NCBI RefSeq assembly: GCF_036099295.1
Contig: NZ_CP107976.1
Location: forward strand, 4,836,001-4,900,000
Length of the DNA stretch: 64,000 nucleotides
Origin: Streptomyces sp. NBC_00358
Lineage (GTDB): Bacteria; Actinomycetota; Actinomycetes; Streptomycetales; Streptomycetaceae
Direction of reading: 5' to 3'
Positions 26,292-34,826 of this stretch are shown in pieces (within the stretch, counting starts at the first letter, position 1; every line of letters starts with the position of its first letter). The translations under genes were made by a program, and so were the position numbers. The notes below the pieces were generated by a model. It was not told the origin of the DNA, searched no databases, and saw only the letters and a list, made by a program, of their open reading frames with translations.

Positions 26292-27186
26292 GCACCCCCT
26301 CACCCAGCCGGGTGAGCAGACCCGTATCCACAACATCGGCTACCGCAACTACGACGGCGCACGCCTCGGCCGCGCCTACGCCCGCCGCTCCCTCTACTCG
26401 CAGTCCCTGCGCGGCGCCTACGGACTCGGCCGCTCGGTCAAGTCCAAGGTCCTGCCGATGCTGCTCTTCGTGGTCATGTGCGTCCCCGCGCTGATCATGG
26501 TCGCCGTCGCCGTCGCCACGAAGGCCAAGGACCTGCCCGTCGACTACACGCGCTACGCGGTGATCATGCAGGCGGTCATCGGCCTGTACGTCGCCTCCCA
26601 GGGCCCCCAGGCGGTCTCCCGCGACCTGCGCTTCAAGACCGTGCCGCTGTACTTCTCACGCCCCATCGAGACCAGCGACTACGTACGTGCCAAGTACGCG
26701 GCGCTGACCTCGGCACTGTTCATCCTCACGGCCGCCCCGCTGATCGTGCTCTACGTAGGCGCGCTGCTGGCCAAACTCGACTTCTCCGACCAGACCAAGG
26801 GCTTCGGACAGGGACTGCTCTCCGTGGCACTGCTGTCCCTGCTCTTCGCCGGCATCGGCCTGGTCATCTCGGCGATCACCCCGCGCCGCGGCTTCGGCAT
26901 CGCGGCCGTCATCGCCGCCCTGACCATCTCCTACGGAGCCGTCTCCACCGTCCAGGCCATCGCCTTCGAACGCTCCAGCAGCGGAGCCGTCCCCTGGCTC
27001 GGGCTCTTCTCGCCCATCACCCTCATCGACGGAGTACAGACGGCCTTCCTGGGCGCCTCCTCCGCGTTCCCCGGCGAGGTGGGTCCCTCGTCCGGCCAGG
27101 GCGTCGTCTACCTCGCCGTCGTCCTGGGCCTCATCGCCGGCTGCTACGGCCTGCTGATGCGCCGCTACCGAAAGGTCGGGCTGTGA
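26281..27186 (+). CDS. ABC-2 type transporter permease
   Basis: A 301-residue membrane protein with about six hydrophobic helices (for example VLPMLLFVVMCVPALIMVAV near 60 and FILTAAPLIVLYVGALL near 150). The N-terminal IHNIGYRNYDGARLGR is characteristic of this actinobacterial permease group. Translation is coupled to both neighbours by overlaps. Confidence 0.88.
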   Translation: MAVEHPLTQPGEQTRIHNIGYRNYDGARLGRAYARRSLYSQSLRGAYGLGRSVKSKVLPMLLFVVMCVPALIMVAVAVATKAKDLPVDYTRYAVIMQAVIGLYVASQGPQAVSRDLRFKTVPLYFSRPIETSDYVRAKYAALTSALFILTAAPLIVLYVGALLAKLDFSDQTKGFGQGLLSVALLSLLFAGIGLVISAITPRRGFGIAAVIAALTISYGAVSTVQAIAFERSSSGAVPWLGLFSPITLIDGVQTAFLGASSAFPGEVGPSSGQGVVYLAVVLGLIAGCYGLLMRRYRKVGL

Positions 27187-28094
27187 CCACGCTCAACATC
27201 GACCATGTCTCGCGCTGGTTCGGCAACGTGGTGGCGGTCAACGACATCACGATGACGATCGGCCCCGGCGTCACCGGCCTGCTCGGCCCGAACGGCGCCG
27301 GGAAATCCACCCTCATCAACATGATGGGCGGCTTCCTCGCCCCCTCGACAGGCACCGTCACCCTCGACGGAAAACCGACCTGGCGCAACGAGGACATCTA
27401 CCGCCACATCGGCATCGTCCCCGAGCGCGAGGCGATGTACGACTTCCTCACCGGGCGCGAATTCGTCGTCGCCAACGCCGAGTTGCACGGCCTCGGAGCC
27501 AAGGCCGCCCACCGGGCCCTCGCCACGGTCGAGATGGAGTACGCGCAGGACCGCAAGATCTCCACGTACTCCAAAGGCATGCGACAACGCGTGAAGATGG
27601 CGTCCGCACTCGTCCACGACCCGTCGCTGCTCCTGCTCGACGAGCCCTTCAACGGCATGGACCCGCGCCAGCGCATGCAGCTCATGGATCTGCTGCGCCG
27701 CATGGGCGACGAAGGCCGCACCGTGCTGTTCTCGTCCCACATCCTCGAAGAGGTGGAGCAACTCGCCGCCCACATCGAGGTGATCGTCGCCGGACGGCAC
27801 GCGGCGAGCGGTGACTTCCGACGCATCCGCCGACTGATGACCGACCGCCCGCACCGCTACCTGGTCCGCTCCAGCGACGACCGGGCACTGGCCGCCGCGC
27901 TGATCGCCGACCCGTCGACCTCCGGCATCGAGGTCGACCTCGCCGAAGGCGCGCTGCGCATCCAGGCCGTCGACTTCGGCCGGTTCACCGCCCTGCTCCC
28001 GAAGGTCGCGCGCGAGCACGGCATCCGGCTGCTGACGGTCTCACCGTCCGACGAGTCCCTGGAATCCGTCTTCTCGTATCTTGTCGCGGCGTAG
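27183..28094 (+). CDS. ABC transporter ATP-binding protein
   Basis: A 303-residue ATPase with Walker A GPNGAGKST near residue 36, signature YSKGMRQRVKMASAL near 132 and Walker B LLLLDEPFNGMDP near 150. The GTG start overlaps the permease stop (GTGA). It is paired with the permease 10 bases downstream. Confidence 0.92.
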   Translation: MTTLNIDHVSRWFGNVVAVNDITMTIGPGVTGLLGPNGAGKSTLINMMGGFLAPSTGTVTLDGKPTWRNEDIYRHIGIVPEREAMYDFLTGREFVVANAELHGLGAKAAHRALATVEMEYAQDRKISTYSKGMRQRVKMASALVHDPSLLLLDEPFNGMDPRQRMQLMDLLRRMGDEGRTVLFSSHILEEVEQLAAHIEVIVAGRHAASGDFRRIRRLMTDRPHRYLVRSSDDRALAAALIADPSTSGIEVDLAEGALRIQAVDFGRFTALLPKVAREHGIRLLTVSPSDESLESVFSYLVAA

Positions 28095-28104
28095 GAGGCC
28101 GAAG

Positions 28105-28824
28105 ATGTACGACCCCACAGTCGCCCGGCTCACCTATCGGGGCCTCCTCGGCCGCCGACGGGCCCTCATCCTCGGCATCCTGCCCGTCCTGCTCATCGTG
28201 ATCTCGCTGGCCGTCCGGAGCTTCTCCGGAGCCGACGACCAGGTGGCCTCGGACCTGCTCGGCGGGTTCGCGCTCGCCACCATGGTCCCGATCATCGGTG
28301 TCATCGCCGGCACCGGAGCCATCGGGCCCGAGATCGACGACGGCTCGGTGGTGTATCTGCTGGCCAAGCCACTGAAGCGGCCCACGATCATCTTCACCAA
28401 GCTGATCGTCGCGATCGCCGTCACCATGGCCTTCTCGGCGGTGCCGACCTTCATCGCGGGCATGATCCTCAACGGCAACGGCCAGCAGATCGCCGTCGCC
28501 TACACCGTGGCCGCCCTGGTCGCCTCGATCGCCTACGCCGCGATGTTCCTGCTCCTCGGGACCGTGACCCGGCACGCCGTGGTCTTCGGACTCGTCTACG
28601 CGCTCGTCTGGGAAGCCCTGTTCGGGTCCCTGGTGTCCGGCGCGCGCACGCTCAGCGTCCAGCAGTGGGCGCTCGCCGTGGCCCACAAGGTGACCGGCGG
28701 CGAACTGGTCACCTCGGACGTGAGCCTGCCGACCGCGACGGTCCTGCTGGTCGTGGTCACCGTCCTCGCCACCTGGTACGCGGGACAGCGGCTGCGGTCG
28801 CTGACGCTGGCCGGCGAGGAGTGA
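28105..28824 (+). CDS. ABC-2 type transporter permease
   Basis: A 239-residue membrane protein with about six hydrophobic segments (ALILGILPVLLIVISLAV near 20, and others through residue 230). An AGGAGG site precedes the ATG giving MYDPTVARLTYRG. Last gene of the four-gene ABC cluster; a strong T-tailed terminator follows four bases after the stop. Confidence 0.88.
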   Translation: MYDPTVARLTYRGLLGRRRALILGILPVLLIVISLAVRSFSGADDQVASDLLGGFALATMVPIIGVIAGTGAIGPEIDDGSVVYLLAKPLKRPTIIFTKLIVAIAVTMAFSAVPTFIAGMILNGNGQQIAVAYTVAALVASIAYAAMFLLLGTVTRHAVVFGLVYALVWEALFGSLVSGARTLSVQQWALAVAHKVTGGELVTSDVSLPTATVLLVVVTVLATWYAGQRLRSLTLAGEE

Positions 28825-28827
28825 GCA

Positions 28828-28886
28828 GGGCTCCCCGCGCGCGTGCCGGCTGGTGGGCGGCACGCGCCCGGGGAGCCCCCTTTTTT
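28828..28886 (+). terminator. intrinsic terminator of the ABC cluster
   Basis: Long GC stem (outer arms GGGCTCCCCG and complement, inner GCGTGCC/GGCACGC) followed by six T residues at 28881-28886, a complete rho-independent terminator. Confidence 0.93.
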
Positions 28887-28955
28887 CTTGACATCGGCTT
28901 CATCCCCGTCCGGGCACACTGACCGAACGGGGACGCGCGGCCAGGAGGAACGGGG

Positions 28956-29243
28956 ATGGCAACCGAGGAACCACGGGGTGACGGCCGCGAACAGGCCGGA
29001 AACGGATCCGGGGGCGGACCGGGGGACGAACACGGGGACACGGCCCGGGAACCGTGGGACGACCTCGTGCTCGACGAGAACTTCGTACGGTCCGCCGAGA
29101 CGACCGAACCGTCGGCCCGCGCGCGCATGCTCGCCGCCCGGTGGCGCGAAGGCGGACCCGATCCACAGCCCTGGCGCTCGGACGAGCCGCCGGCGGGATG
29201 GTTCTTCAGCAAGGGGCGCCGGCGCAGATGGCGCCGCAAGTGA
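28956..29243 (+). CDS. small acidic/basic conserved hypothetical protein
   Basis: A 95-residue protein that I do not recognise by family. The first half is acidic and Gly-rich. It then reads DDLVLDENFVRSAETTEPSA, with RARMLAARWRE in the middle and a strongly basic C terminus ending KGRRRRWRRK. AGGAGG stands eight bases before the ATG. It sits alone between the ABC terminator and tRNA-Ser, and a DENFV...E.SARARMLA core suggests a short protein-interaction segment. No signal peptide or membrane segment. Confidence 0.7.
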   Translation: MATEEPRGDGREQAGNGSGGGPGDEHGDTAREPWDDLVLDENFVRSAETTEPSARARMLAARWREGGPDPQPWRSDEPPAGWFFSKGRRRRWRRK

Positions 29244-29503
29244 CGCCCCGCGGAGACCGCCTTTAATCAGTGGCGCCCAAGTCGGCCCACGGGCACAGTG
29301 GTTGTGTCCACGCCGCGCACAAAGCCGGCGCCACATTCTGGGAGAGGAGCGCGACGATGTTCATCAGGAGCAGTACGTCGAGCTCCCGACAGGGCAGCCC
29401 GCGGCAGGTTCCGGAGTAGTTACCCCTCCGCCGAACCCGCTCGCAGGGGGAGTTGCCCGGGGCGGCCGCTTCGAGCGCGCGTCACCGCGCGGGCCGCCCA
29501 CCC

Positions 29504-29590
<87 letters not shown>

Positions 29591-29674
29591 CAAGACGTGG
29601 AACCGTCGTAGGACCTGGCACCGCCGCAAGAGGCGCAACCGCCCCGGCAGACGTGACCGGCGACCCGGTAACGG

Positions 29675-30529
29675 CTACGACCGCGCCAGCAACCGCTCCA
29701 GCACCACCGCGATGCCGTCCTCATCGTTCGAGGACGTCACCTCGTCAGCGATCGTCTTGAGATCGTCATGGGCGTTGGCCATGGCCACCCCGCGCGCCGC
29801 CCACACGAACATCGGCAGATCGTTCGGCATGTCACCGAAGGCGATGGTGTCCGCCGCCTTGACGCCCAGGCGCCGGGCCGCCAAGGACAGCCCCGTCGCC
29901 TTGGAGAGGCCGAGGGGGAGCAGCTCCACGATCCCCGCGCCCGCCATCGTGACACCGACGAGCCCGCCCGCGACCTCCATCGCCACCGCCGCGAGCTCGT
30001 CGTCGGAGAGCGTCGGATGCTGGACGTACACCTTGTTCAGAGGAGCCGACCACAGGTCGGCGGCGTCCTTGAGCGGGACGACCGGGAGCGCGCCGTCCCG
30101 TCTCCGGTAACCGGGGCCGACGAGCACCTCGCCGTCGAGCCCGTCGCGGCTCGCGGCCAACAGAAGCGGCCCGACCTCAGCCTCGATCTTGGCGAGCGCG
30201 AGACCGGCCAGCTGGCGGTCCAGCGTCACCGAGGTCAGCAGCCGGTGCTCCCCCGCGTCGTAGACCTGCGCGCCCTGACCGCAGACCGCCAGGCCCCGAT
30301 AGCCGAGGTCGTCGAGGATGTGCCGCGTCCAGGGCACCGCGCGCCCCGTGACGACGATGTGGGCCGCGCCCGCCGCGGTCACCGCGGCGAGTGCGTCCCG
30401 TGTACGCGCCGAGACCGTCTCGTCGGAACGCAGCAGCGTCCCGTCGAGATCGGTCGCGACGAGCTTGTACGGGAACGCCCCCGGCCCCGTGGCCCCGGAC
30501 GATCCCGTCGACCCGGTGGTGCTCGTCAC
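29675..30529 (-). CDS. Cof-type HAD hydrolase
   Basis: A 284-residue Cof/YidA-type phosphatase: ATDLDGTLL near residue 25 (catalytic Asp pair), VTGRA near 60, and TIAFGDMPNDLPMF near 228. It is a paralogue of the protein at 17639-18508, sharing the same motif spacing. The GTG start overlaps the serS stop (GTGA), so it is translated with seryl-tRNA synthetase. Substrate unknown; co-expression with serS is an arrangement I would expect in other Streptomyces. Confidence 0.9.
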   Translation of the reverse strand: MTSTTGSTGSSGATGPGAFPYKLVATDLDGTLLRSDETVSARTRDALAAVTAAGAAHIVVTGRAVPWTRHILDDLGYRGLAVCGQGAQVYDAGEHRLLTSVTLDRQLAGLALAKIEAEVGPLLLAASRDGLDGEVLVGPGYRRRDGALPVVPLKDAADLWSAPLNKVYVQHPTLSDDELAAVAMEVAGGLVGVTMAGAGIVELLPLGLSKATGLSLAARRLGVKAADTIAFGDMPNDLPMFVWAARGVAMANAHDDLKTIADEVTSSNDEDGIAVVLERLLARS

Positions 30530-31803
30530 TTGGAGATCGGCTCCAGAACCTCACGGCCGCCGAGGTAGGGCCGCAGCATCTCCGGAACCCGTACCGAACC
30601 GTCGGCGAGCTGGTGGTTCTCCAGGATCGCGACGATGGTGCGCGGGACGGCGCACAGCGTGCCGTTCAGGGTCGCGAGCGGCTGGACCTTCTTGCCGTCG
30701 CGCATACGGACGGACAGCCGGCGGGCCTGGAAGCTGTTGCAGTTCGACGCCGAGGTCAGCTCGCGGTACTTGCCCTGGGTCGGGATCCACGCCTCGCAGT
30801 CGAACTTGCGGGAGGCCGAGGCGCCGAGGTCGCCGCTCGCCACGTCGATCACCTGGAAGGGCAGTTCGAGGCCGGTCAGCCACTGCTTCTCCCAGTCGAG
30901 GAGCCGCTGGTGCTCGCTCTCGGCGTCCGCGGGGTCGACGTACGAGAACATCTCGACCTTGTCGAACTGGTGCACGCGGAAGATGCCGCGGGTGTCCTTG
31001 CCGTAGGTGCCCGCCTCGCGGCGGAAGCACGGCGAGAAGCCGGCGTAGCGCATCGGCAGCTTGTCGGCGTCGAGGATCTCGTCCATGTGGTACGCCGCGA
31101 GGGGGACCTCGGAGGTGCCGACCAGGTAGTAGTCGTCCTTCTCCAGGTGGTACACGTTCTCCGCGGCCTGGCCGAGGAAGCCGGTGCCCTCCATGGCGCG
31201 CGGGCGGACCAGCGCCGGGGTCAGCATCGGAATGAAGCCGGCCTCGGTGGCCTGCGCGATCGCCGCGTTGACCAGGGCGAGCTCCAGGAGCGCGCCGACA
31301 CCGGTCAGGTAGTAGAAGCGCGAGCCCGACACCTTGGCGCCGCGCTCGACGTCGATGGCGCCCAGCGCCTCACCCAGTTCCAGGTGGTCCTTGGGCTCGA
31401 AGCCCTCGGCGGCGAAGTCACGGATGGTGCCGTGCGTCTCCAGGACGACGAAGTCCTCCTCGCCGCCGACCGGGACGTCGGGGTGCACCAGGTTGCCGAG
31501 CCGGAGGAGGAGCCGCTTGGTCTCCTCGTCCGCCTCGTTCTGTTCGGCCTCGGCGGCCTTGACGTCGGCCTTGAGCTGCTCGGCCTTCTTCAACAGCTCG
31601 GCGCGCTCGTCCGGGGAGGCTTTGGGGATCAGCTTGCCGAGCGACTTCTGCTCGGAACGCAGCTCGTCGAAGCGGACGCCGGACGACCTGCGCCGCTCGT
31701 CGGCGGAGAGAAGGGAGTCGACGAGCGCGACATCCTCTCCACGGGCGCGCTGGGAGGCGCGAACACGGTCGGGGTCCTCACGGAGCAGGCGAAGGTCAAT
31801 CAC
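30526..31803 (-). CDS. serS: seryl-tRNA synthetase
   Basis: A 425-residue class II aminoacyl-tRNA synthetase that charges tRNA-Ser. Residues about 1-105 are the antiparallel coiled-coil arm that grips the long variable arm of tRNA-Ser. The catalytic core has class II motif 2 (FRREAGTYGKDTRGIFRVHQF written as its start FRREAGTYGKDTRG) and motif 3 (LNGTLCAVPRTIVAILE). Length is normal. Start ATG gives MIDLRLLREDPDRVR, the standard bacterial N terminus. Coupled by GTGA overlap to the HAD gene downstream. Confidence 0.98.
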   Translation of the reverse strand: MIDLRLLREDPDRVRASQRARGEDVALVDSLLSADERRRSSGVRFDELRSEQKSLGKLIPKASPDERAELLKKAEQLKADVKAAEAEQNEADEETKRLLLRLGNLVHPDVPVGGEEDFVVLETHGTIRDFAAEGFEPKDHLELGEALGAIDVERGAKVSGSRFYYLTGVGALLELALVNAAIAQATEAGFIPMLTPALVRPRAMEGTGFLGQAAENVYHLEKDDYYLVGTSEVPLAAYHMDEILDADKLPMRYAGFSPCFRREAGTYGKDTRGIFRVHQFDKVEMFSYVDPADAESEHQRLLDWEKQWLTGLELPFQVIDVASGDLGASASRKFDCEAWIPTQGKYRELTSASNCNSFQARRLSVRMRDGKKVQPLATLNGTLCAVPRTIVAILENHQLADGSVRVPEMLRPYLGGREVLEPISK

Positions 31804-32375
31804 CCCTCAAGGCTACCGGTGCGGGCTTCCGCCCAACGACCCGATATTCCAGAGCGTGACCGCTGTCACGGTATGAGTGAAATGCCGGACCGAATCCCTT
31901 GATCACCGAACGGCGTCAAGGAAAAGGGTCCTACTCCCCGAAACGGGGCAGACGGTCCTTCATCGGTTGACCGGATTTCCTTGCGGGGGACGGGACTTGC
32001 GAGCCAAGTTGTCCACAGGGCTCGACCCCTGCCGAGAGTTATCCACAGGCTGTGTGGAAGATCTGTGGATGTCGGAATTGATCATTCCGAGTAGTCTTCG
32101 TCGGCTGACGAATTCCCGGTTCAAACCCTCCGTACGCCCACTTTCGGGTGTAAATGATTCCCTCTATAGGGTTGATCAATGGAAATGGGTAGACGAAGGG
32201 TGTCGTACGGGCTTGTGGAGGGACTTGGGTCCAGTAGCCGATTTGTCGATGATGTAGTGCTTCGTTGTCGACTTGTCCCCAGGTCGAGAAGCGCACCTGT
32301 GGATAACATCTGTGGATGACGAAAATCAGCAGGTAGGACCGTTGGGAAGCGCTCGGACGGGTGTGGATCGCCCGT
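31804..32375. other. long AT-richer intergenic region between serS and pheA
   Basis: A 572-base gap with no supported gene. It is noticeably AT-richer than its surroundings (for example near 32150-32260) and carries the main DnaA-box cluster of the window. Short frames crossing it lack ribosome sites. It also holds the serS promoter (left end, minus strand). Confidence 0.7.
32009..32319. promoter_or_regulatory. main DnaA-box cluster
   Basis: Exact boxes: TTGTCCACA at 32009-32017 (+), TTATCCACA at 32039-32047 (+) and at 32298-32306 (-). TCATCCACA at 32311-32319 (-) fits the looser consensus. Weaker matches lie at 32053-32061, 32064-32072, 32273-32281 and 32362-32370. Boxes occur as two groups 250 bases apart, with an AT-rich stretch between them. 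A high-affinity DnaA-binding cluster outside oriC would titrate DnaA. Confidence 0.8.
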
Positions 32376-33311
32376 TCAGAACCGGCCGTCCTCGCAGCGC
32401 GCCAGCCAGTCCGAAGCCGCGGAGAACTCGCTGTCCGACGTCCCGGGCCGCAGCGGTGCCACGTCCTCCAGAGGTACACCGGCCCGCGGATACGAACCGA
32501 GGAAACGCACCTGGGGACAGATCCGCTTGAGGCCCATCAGCGCCTCGCCCACCCGGCGGTCGGTGATGTGGCCCTCGGCGTCCACCGAGAAGCAGTAATT
32601 CCCGATGCCCTGGCCGGTCGGGCGGGACTCGATCCGCATCAGGTTGACGCCGCGCACGGCGAACTCCTGAAGCAGTTCCAGCAGTGCGCCGGGGTGGTCG
32701 TCGCCGAGCCAGATGACGACGGACGTCTTGTCGGCGCCGGTCGGTGCGGCGGGCCGGGCCGGGCGGCCGACCAGCACGAAGCGGGTCTCGGCGTTGGCCG
32801 CGTCGTGGATCTCGGTCACCAGCGGTTCGAGGCCGTACGTCGCCGCCGCGAACTCGCCCGCGAAGGCCGCGTCGTACCGGCCCTCCTGGACCAGCCGGGC
32901 GCCGTCCGCGTTCGACGCGGCCGACTCCCACAGGGCGTCCGGCAGATGTGCGGCCAGCCAGTTGCGCACCTGGGGCTGGGCGACCGGGTGTCCGGTGACC
33001 GTCTTGACGTCCTTCAGCGCCGTGCCGGGCCTGACCAGCAGGGCGAAGGCGATCGGCAGCACGACCTCGCGGTAGATCATGAGCTGGTCGCCCTTGGCGA
33101 GTTCGTCGAGGGTGGCGGTGACACCGCCCTCGACGGAGTTCTCGATCGGGACGAGCGCGCCCGCGGCCTTGCCGCCGCGCACGGCGTCGAGCGCGGCCGG
33201 CACGGACACCATGGGCACCAGCTCCCGTGTCGCGGCCTCGGGAAGCGTGCGGAGGGCGGCCTCGGTGAACGTACCCTCGGGGCCGAGATAGGTGTAGCGC
33301 GTAGCCGACAT
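32376..33311 (-). CDS. pheA: prephenate dehydratase
   Basis: A 311-residue monofunctional prephenate dehydratase, which makes phenylpyruvate for phenylalanine. The N-terminal half is the periplasmic-binding-like catalytic domain (TYLGPEGTFTEAAL at the start, GALVPIENSVEGGV near 55, and the ETRFVLVG catalytic Thr near 180). Residues about 195-275 are an ACT domain with the ESRP allosteric motif, so feedback by phenylalanine is expected. The ATG has AGGGTGA upstream. No chorismate mutase domain is fused. Confidence 0.96.
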   Translation of the reverse strand: MSATRYTYLGPEGTFTEAALRTLPEAATRELVPMVSVPAALDAVRGGKAAGALVPIENSVEGGVTATLDELAKGDQLMIYREVVLPIAFALLVRPGTALKDVKTVTGHPVAQPQVRNWLAAHLPDALWESAASNADGARLVQEGRYDAAFAGEFAAATYGLEPLVTEIHDAANAETRFVLVGRPARPAAPTGADKTSVVIWLGDDHPGALLELLQEFAVRGVNLMRIESRPTGQGIGNYCFSVDAEGHITDRRVGEALMGLKRICPQVRFLGSYPRAGVPLEDVAPLRPGTSDSEFSAASDWLARCEDGRF

Positions 33312-33480
33312 ACCGTCACCCTAATGGGCCTCGCCCGAAGCGGCTCCCGCCTCCGGAACCCCCGTCACCGGGTCGGCCGCGGGACCCGCCACCGAGTCGG
33401 GTGTGGAGCCCGCGACGGGGCCTGCGGAGCCCCGTACCCAGCCCGGTGCCGAGCCACCCAGGGAGCCCCCGTGCCGAGCC

Positions 33481-33516
33481 CGGCTGCTGGAGGGCTGATC
33501 AGCCCTCCAGCAGCCG
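33481..33516. terminator. 36-bp perfect palindrome overlapping the dtpA stop codon
   Basis: An uninterrupted inverted repeat with 18-base arms (left arm CGGCTGCTGGAGGGCTGA). It includes the last five codons and stop of dtpA, so the 3' end of the mRNA folds on itself. Likely the terminator of the copper operon; it may also act for transcripts from the other side. Confidence 0.8.
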
Positions 33517-34818
33517 CTGGCCCACGTACTCCCCCTCCGCCGCGCCGCCCGGTACCGCGAAGAGTCCGCTCGACTCGTGGCGGATGAACGTCGAGAGCGC
33601 GTCGCCGCGGTCGAGTTTGCGCTGTACAGGGACGAAGCCGCGCACCGGATCGGCCTGCCAGCACACGAAGAGCAGACCGGCGTCGGGTGCCCCGTCGACG
33701 CCGATGCCGTCGTGGAAGGAGAACGGGCGGCGCAGCATCGCGGCGCCGCCGTTCTGGTCGGGCCGGGTGATGCGGGCGTGTGCGTTGACGGGCACGACCG
33801 GGTTGCCGTCGGCGTCGGTCTTGTCCAGGTCCATGGCGGTGGTCTCGGTGCCGCCGCTGAGGGGCGCCCCGGTGGATTTCTTCCGTCCGATGACGTCTTC
33901 CTGGGCTTTGCCCGAGAGCTTCTCCCAGTCGTCCAGGAGCATGCGGATACGGCGTACGACGGCGTAGGAGCCGTTCGCCATCCATTCCGGGTCGCCGGAG
34001 GCGGGGACGAAGATGCGCCCGTCGAAGTCGGGCTCGGACGGCTTCGGGTTGCGGGTGCCGTCGATCTGGCCCATCAGGTTGCGGGCGGTCATCGGCTCGG
34101 CGGTGGCGCCCGGCGAGCGGTTGAAACCGTTCATCTGCCAGCGCACCCGTGCCGCGTCGCCCGCGTCCTTCTGGATCGCGCGCAGGGCGTGGAAGGCGAC
34201 GAGGGCGTCGTTCGCGCCGATCTGCACCCACAGGTCGCCGTCGCTGCGTGCCTTGTCGAGCTGGTCGGAGGAGAAGTCGGGCAACGGGTCCAGGGCGAGG
34301 GGGCGCTGCTTCTCCAGGCCCGTACGCCCGAAGAAGCTGTGTCCGAAGCCGAAGGTGACGGTGAGGGACGACGGGCCGGCGTCACGCGCGACATCCGTGT
34401 CCTCGTGGGCGGCGGCCTCGCCCGCCATCAGCCGCTGGGCCGTTGCCGACCAGCGGCGCAGCAGCGCGGCGGCCTCCCTGCGGCCGGCGCCCGCTGCCAG
34501 GTCGAAGGCGATGAGGTGGCCGCGTGCCTGGAGGGCGGTGGTGATGCCGGGCTGATGTTTCCCGTGAAACATTGCCATGTCCGCGCCGACCGAGGTGAGT
34601 GGGACGGTCTTCGCGGGGGTGGGGGCCGCCGCGTATCCCACGGCCGCTCCCGCCGCTCCGAGGGCGAGGCCGGTGGCGCCCGCGGTGCCGAGCAGTCGGC
34701 GCCGCGACATGACTCCCTGCGGGGAGGCACTGGAGGACGCGCTGCCGGGGGGCGTTCCGGGGGAGGGTGCCTTCCGGGTGGAGCGGGAGGCGGCCCCGGA
34801 GGTGGACTGGTCAGCCAT
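33499..34818 (-). CDS. dtpA: Tat-exported Dyp-type haem peroxidase DtpA
   Basis: A 439-residue dye-decolourising peroxidase. The N-terminal ~45 residues are Ser/Pro-rich, then a twin-arginine signal MSRRRLLGTAGATGLALG exports the folded haem protein. The Dyp signature GQIDG (MGQIDGTRNP) is near residue 245, the proximal His is in NAHARITRP near 345, and distal Arg in RRPFSFHDG. In Streptomyces lividans, DtpA is part of the copper-trafficking cluster and is needed for maturation of the copper radical oxidase GlxA; the same gene neighbours occur here. The ATG giving MADQSTSG lies eight bases after the copCD stop. The sequence MFHGKH near residue 85 is encoded by a one-mismatch parS. Confidence 0.93.
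   Translation of the reverse strand: MADQSTSGAASRSTRKAPSPGTPPGSASSSASPQGVMSRRRLLGTAGATGLALGAAGAAVGYAAAPTPAKTVPLTSVGADMAMFHGKHQPGITTALQARGHLIAFDLAAGAGRREAAALLRRWSATAQRLMAGEAAAHEDTDVARDAGPSSLTVTFGFGHSFFGRTGLEKQRPLALDPLPDFSSDQLDKARSDGDLWVQIGANDALVAFHALRAIQKDAGDAARVRWQMNGFNRSPGATAEPMTARNLMGQIDGTRNPKPSEPDFDGRIFVPASGDPEWMANGSYAVVRRIRMLLDDWEKLSGKAQEDVIGRKKSTGAPLSGGTETTAMDLDKTDADGNPVVPVNAHARITRPDQNGGAAMLRRPFSFHDGIGVDGAPDAGLLFVCWQADPVRGFVPVQRKLDRGDALSTFIRHESSGLFAVPGGAAEGEYVGQRLLEG
34557..34570. other. parS-like site within dtpA (one mismatch)
   Basis: GTTTCCCGTGAAAC differs from the parS consensus by one base at position 6. It is inside the dtpA coding region and dictates the residues MFHGKH, echoing the MFHVKP at the cydCD start. 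Confidence 0.6.
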
Positions 34819-34826
34819 GGTCAGGT

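Noticed and set aside
31877..32257. 126-codon frame between serS and pheA
   Set aside because: Coincides with the DnaA-box cluster and AT-rich DNA; no ribosome site.
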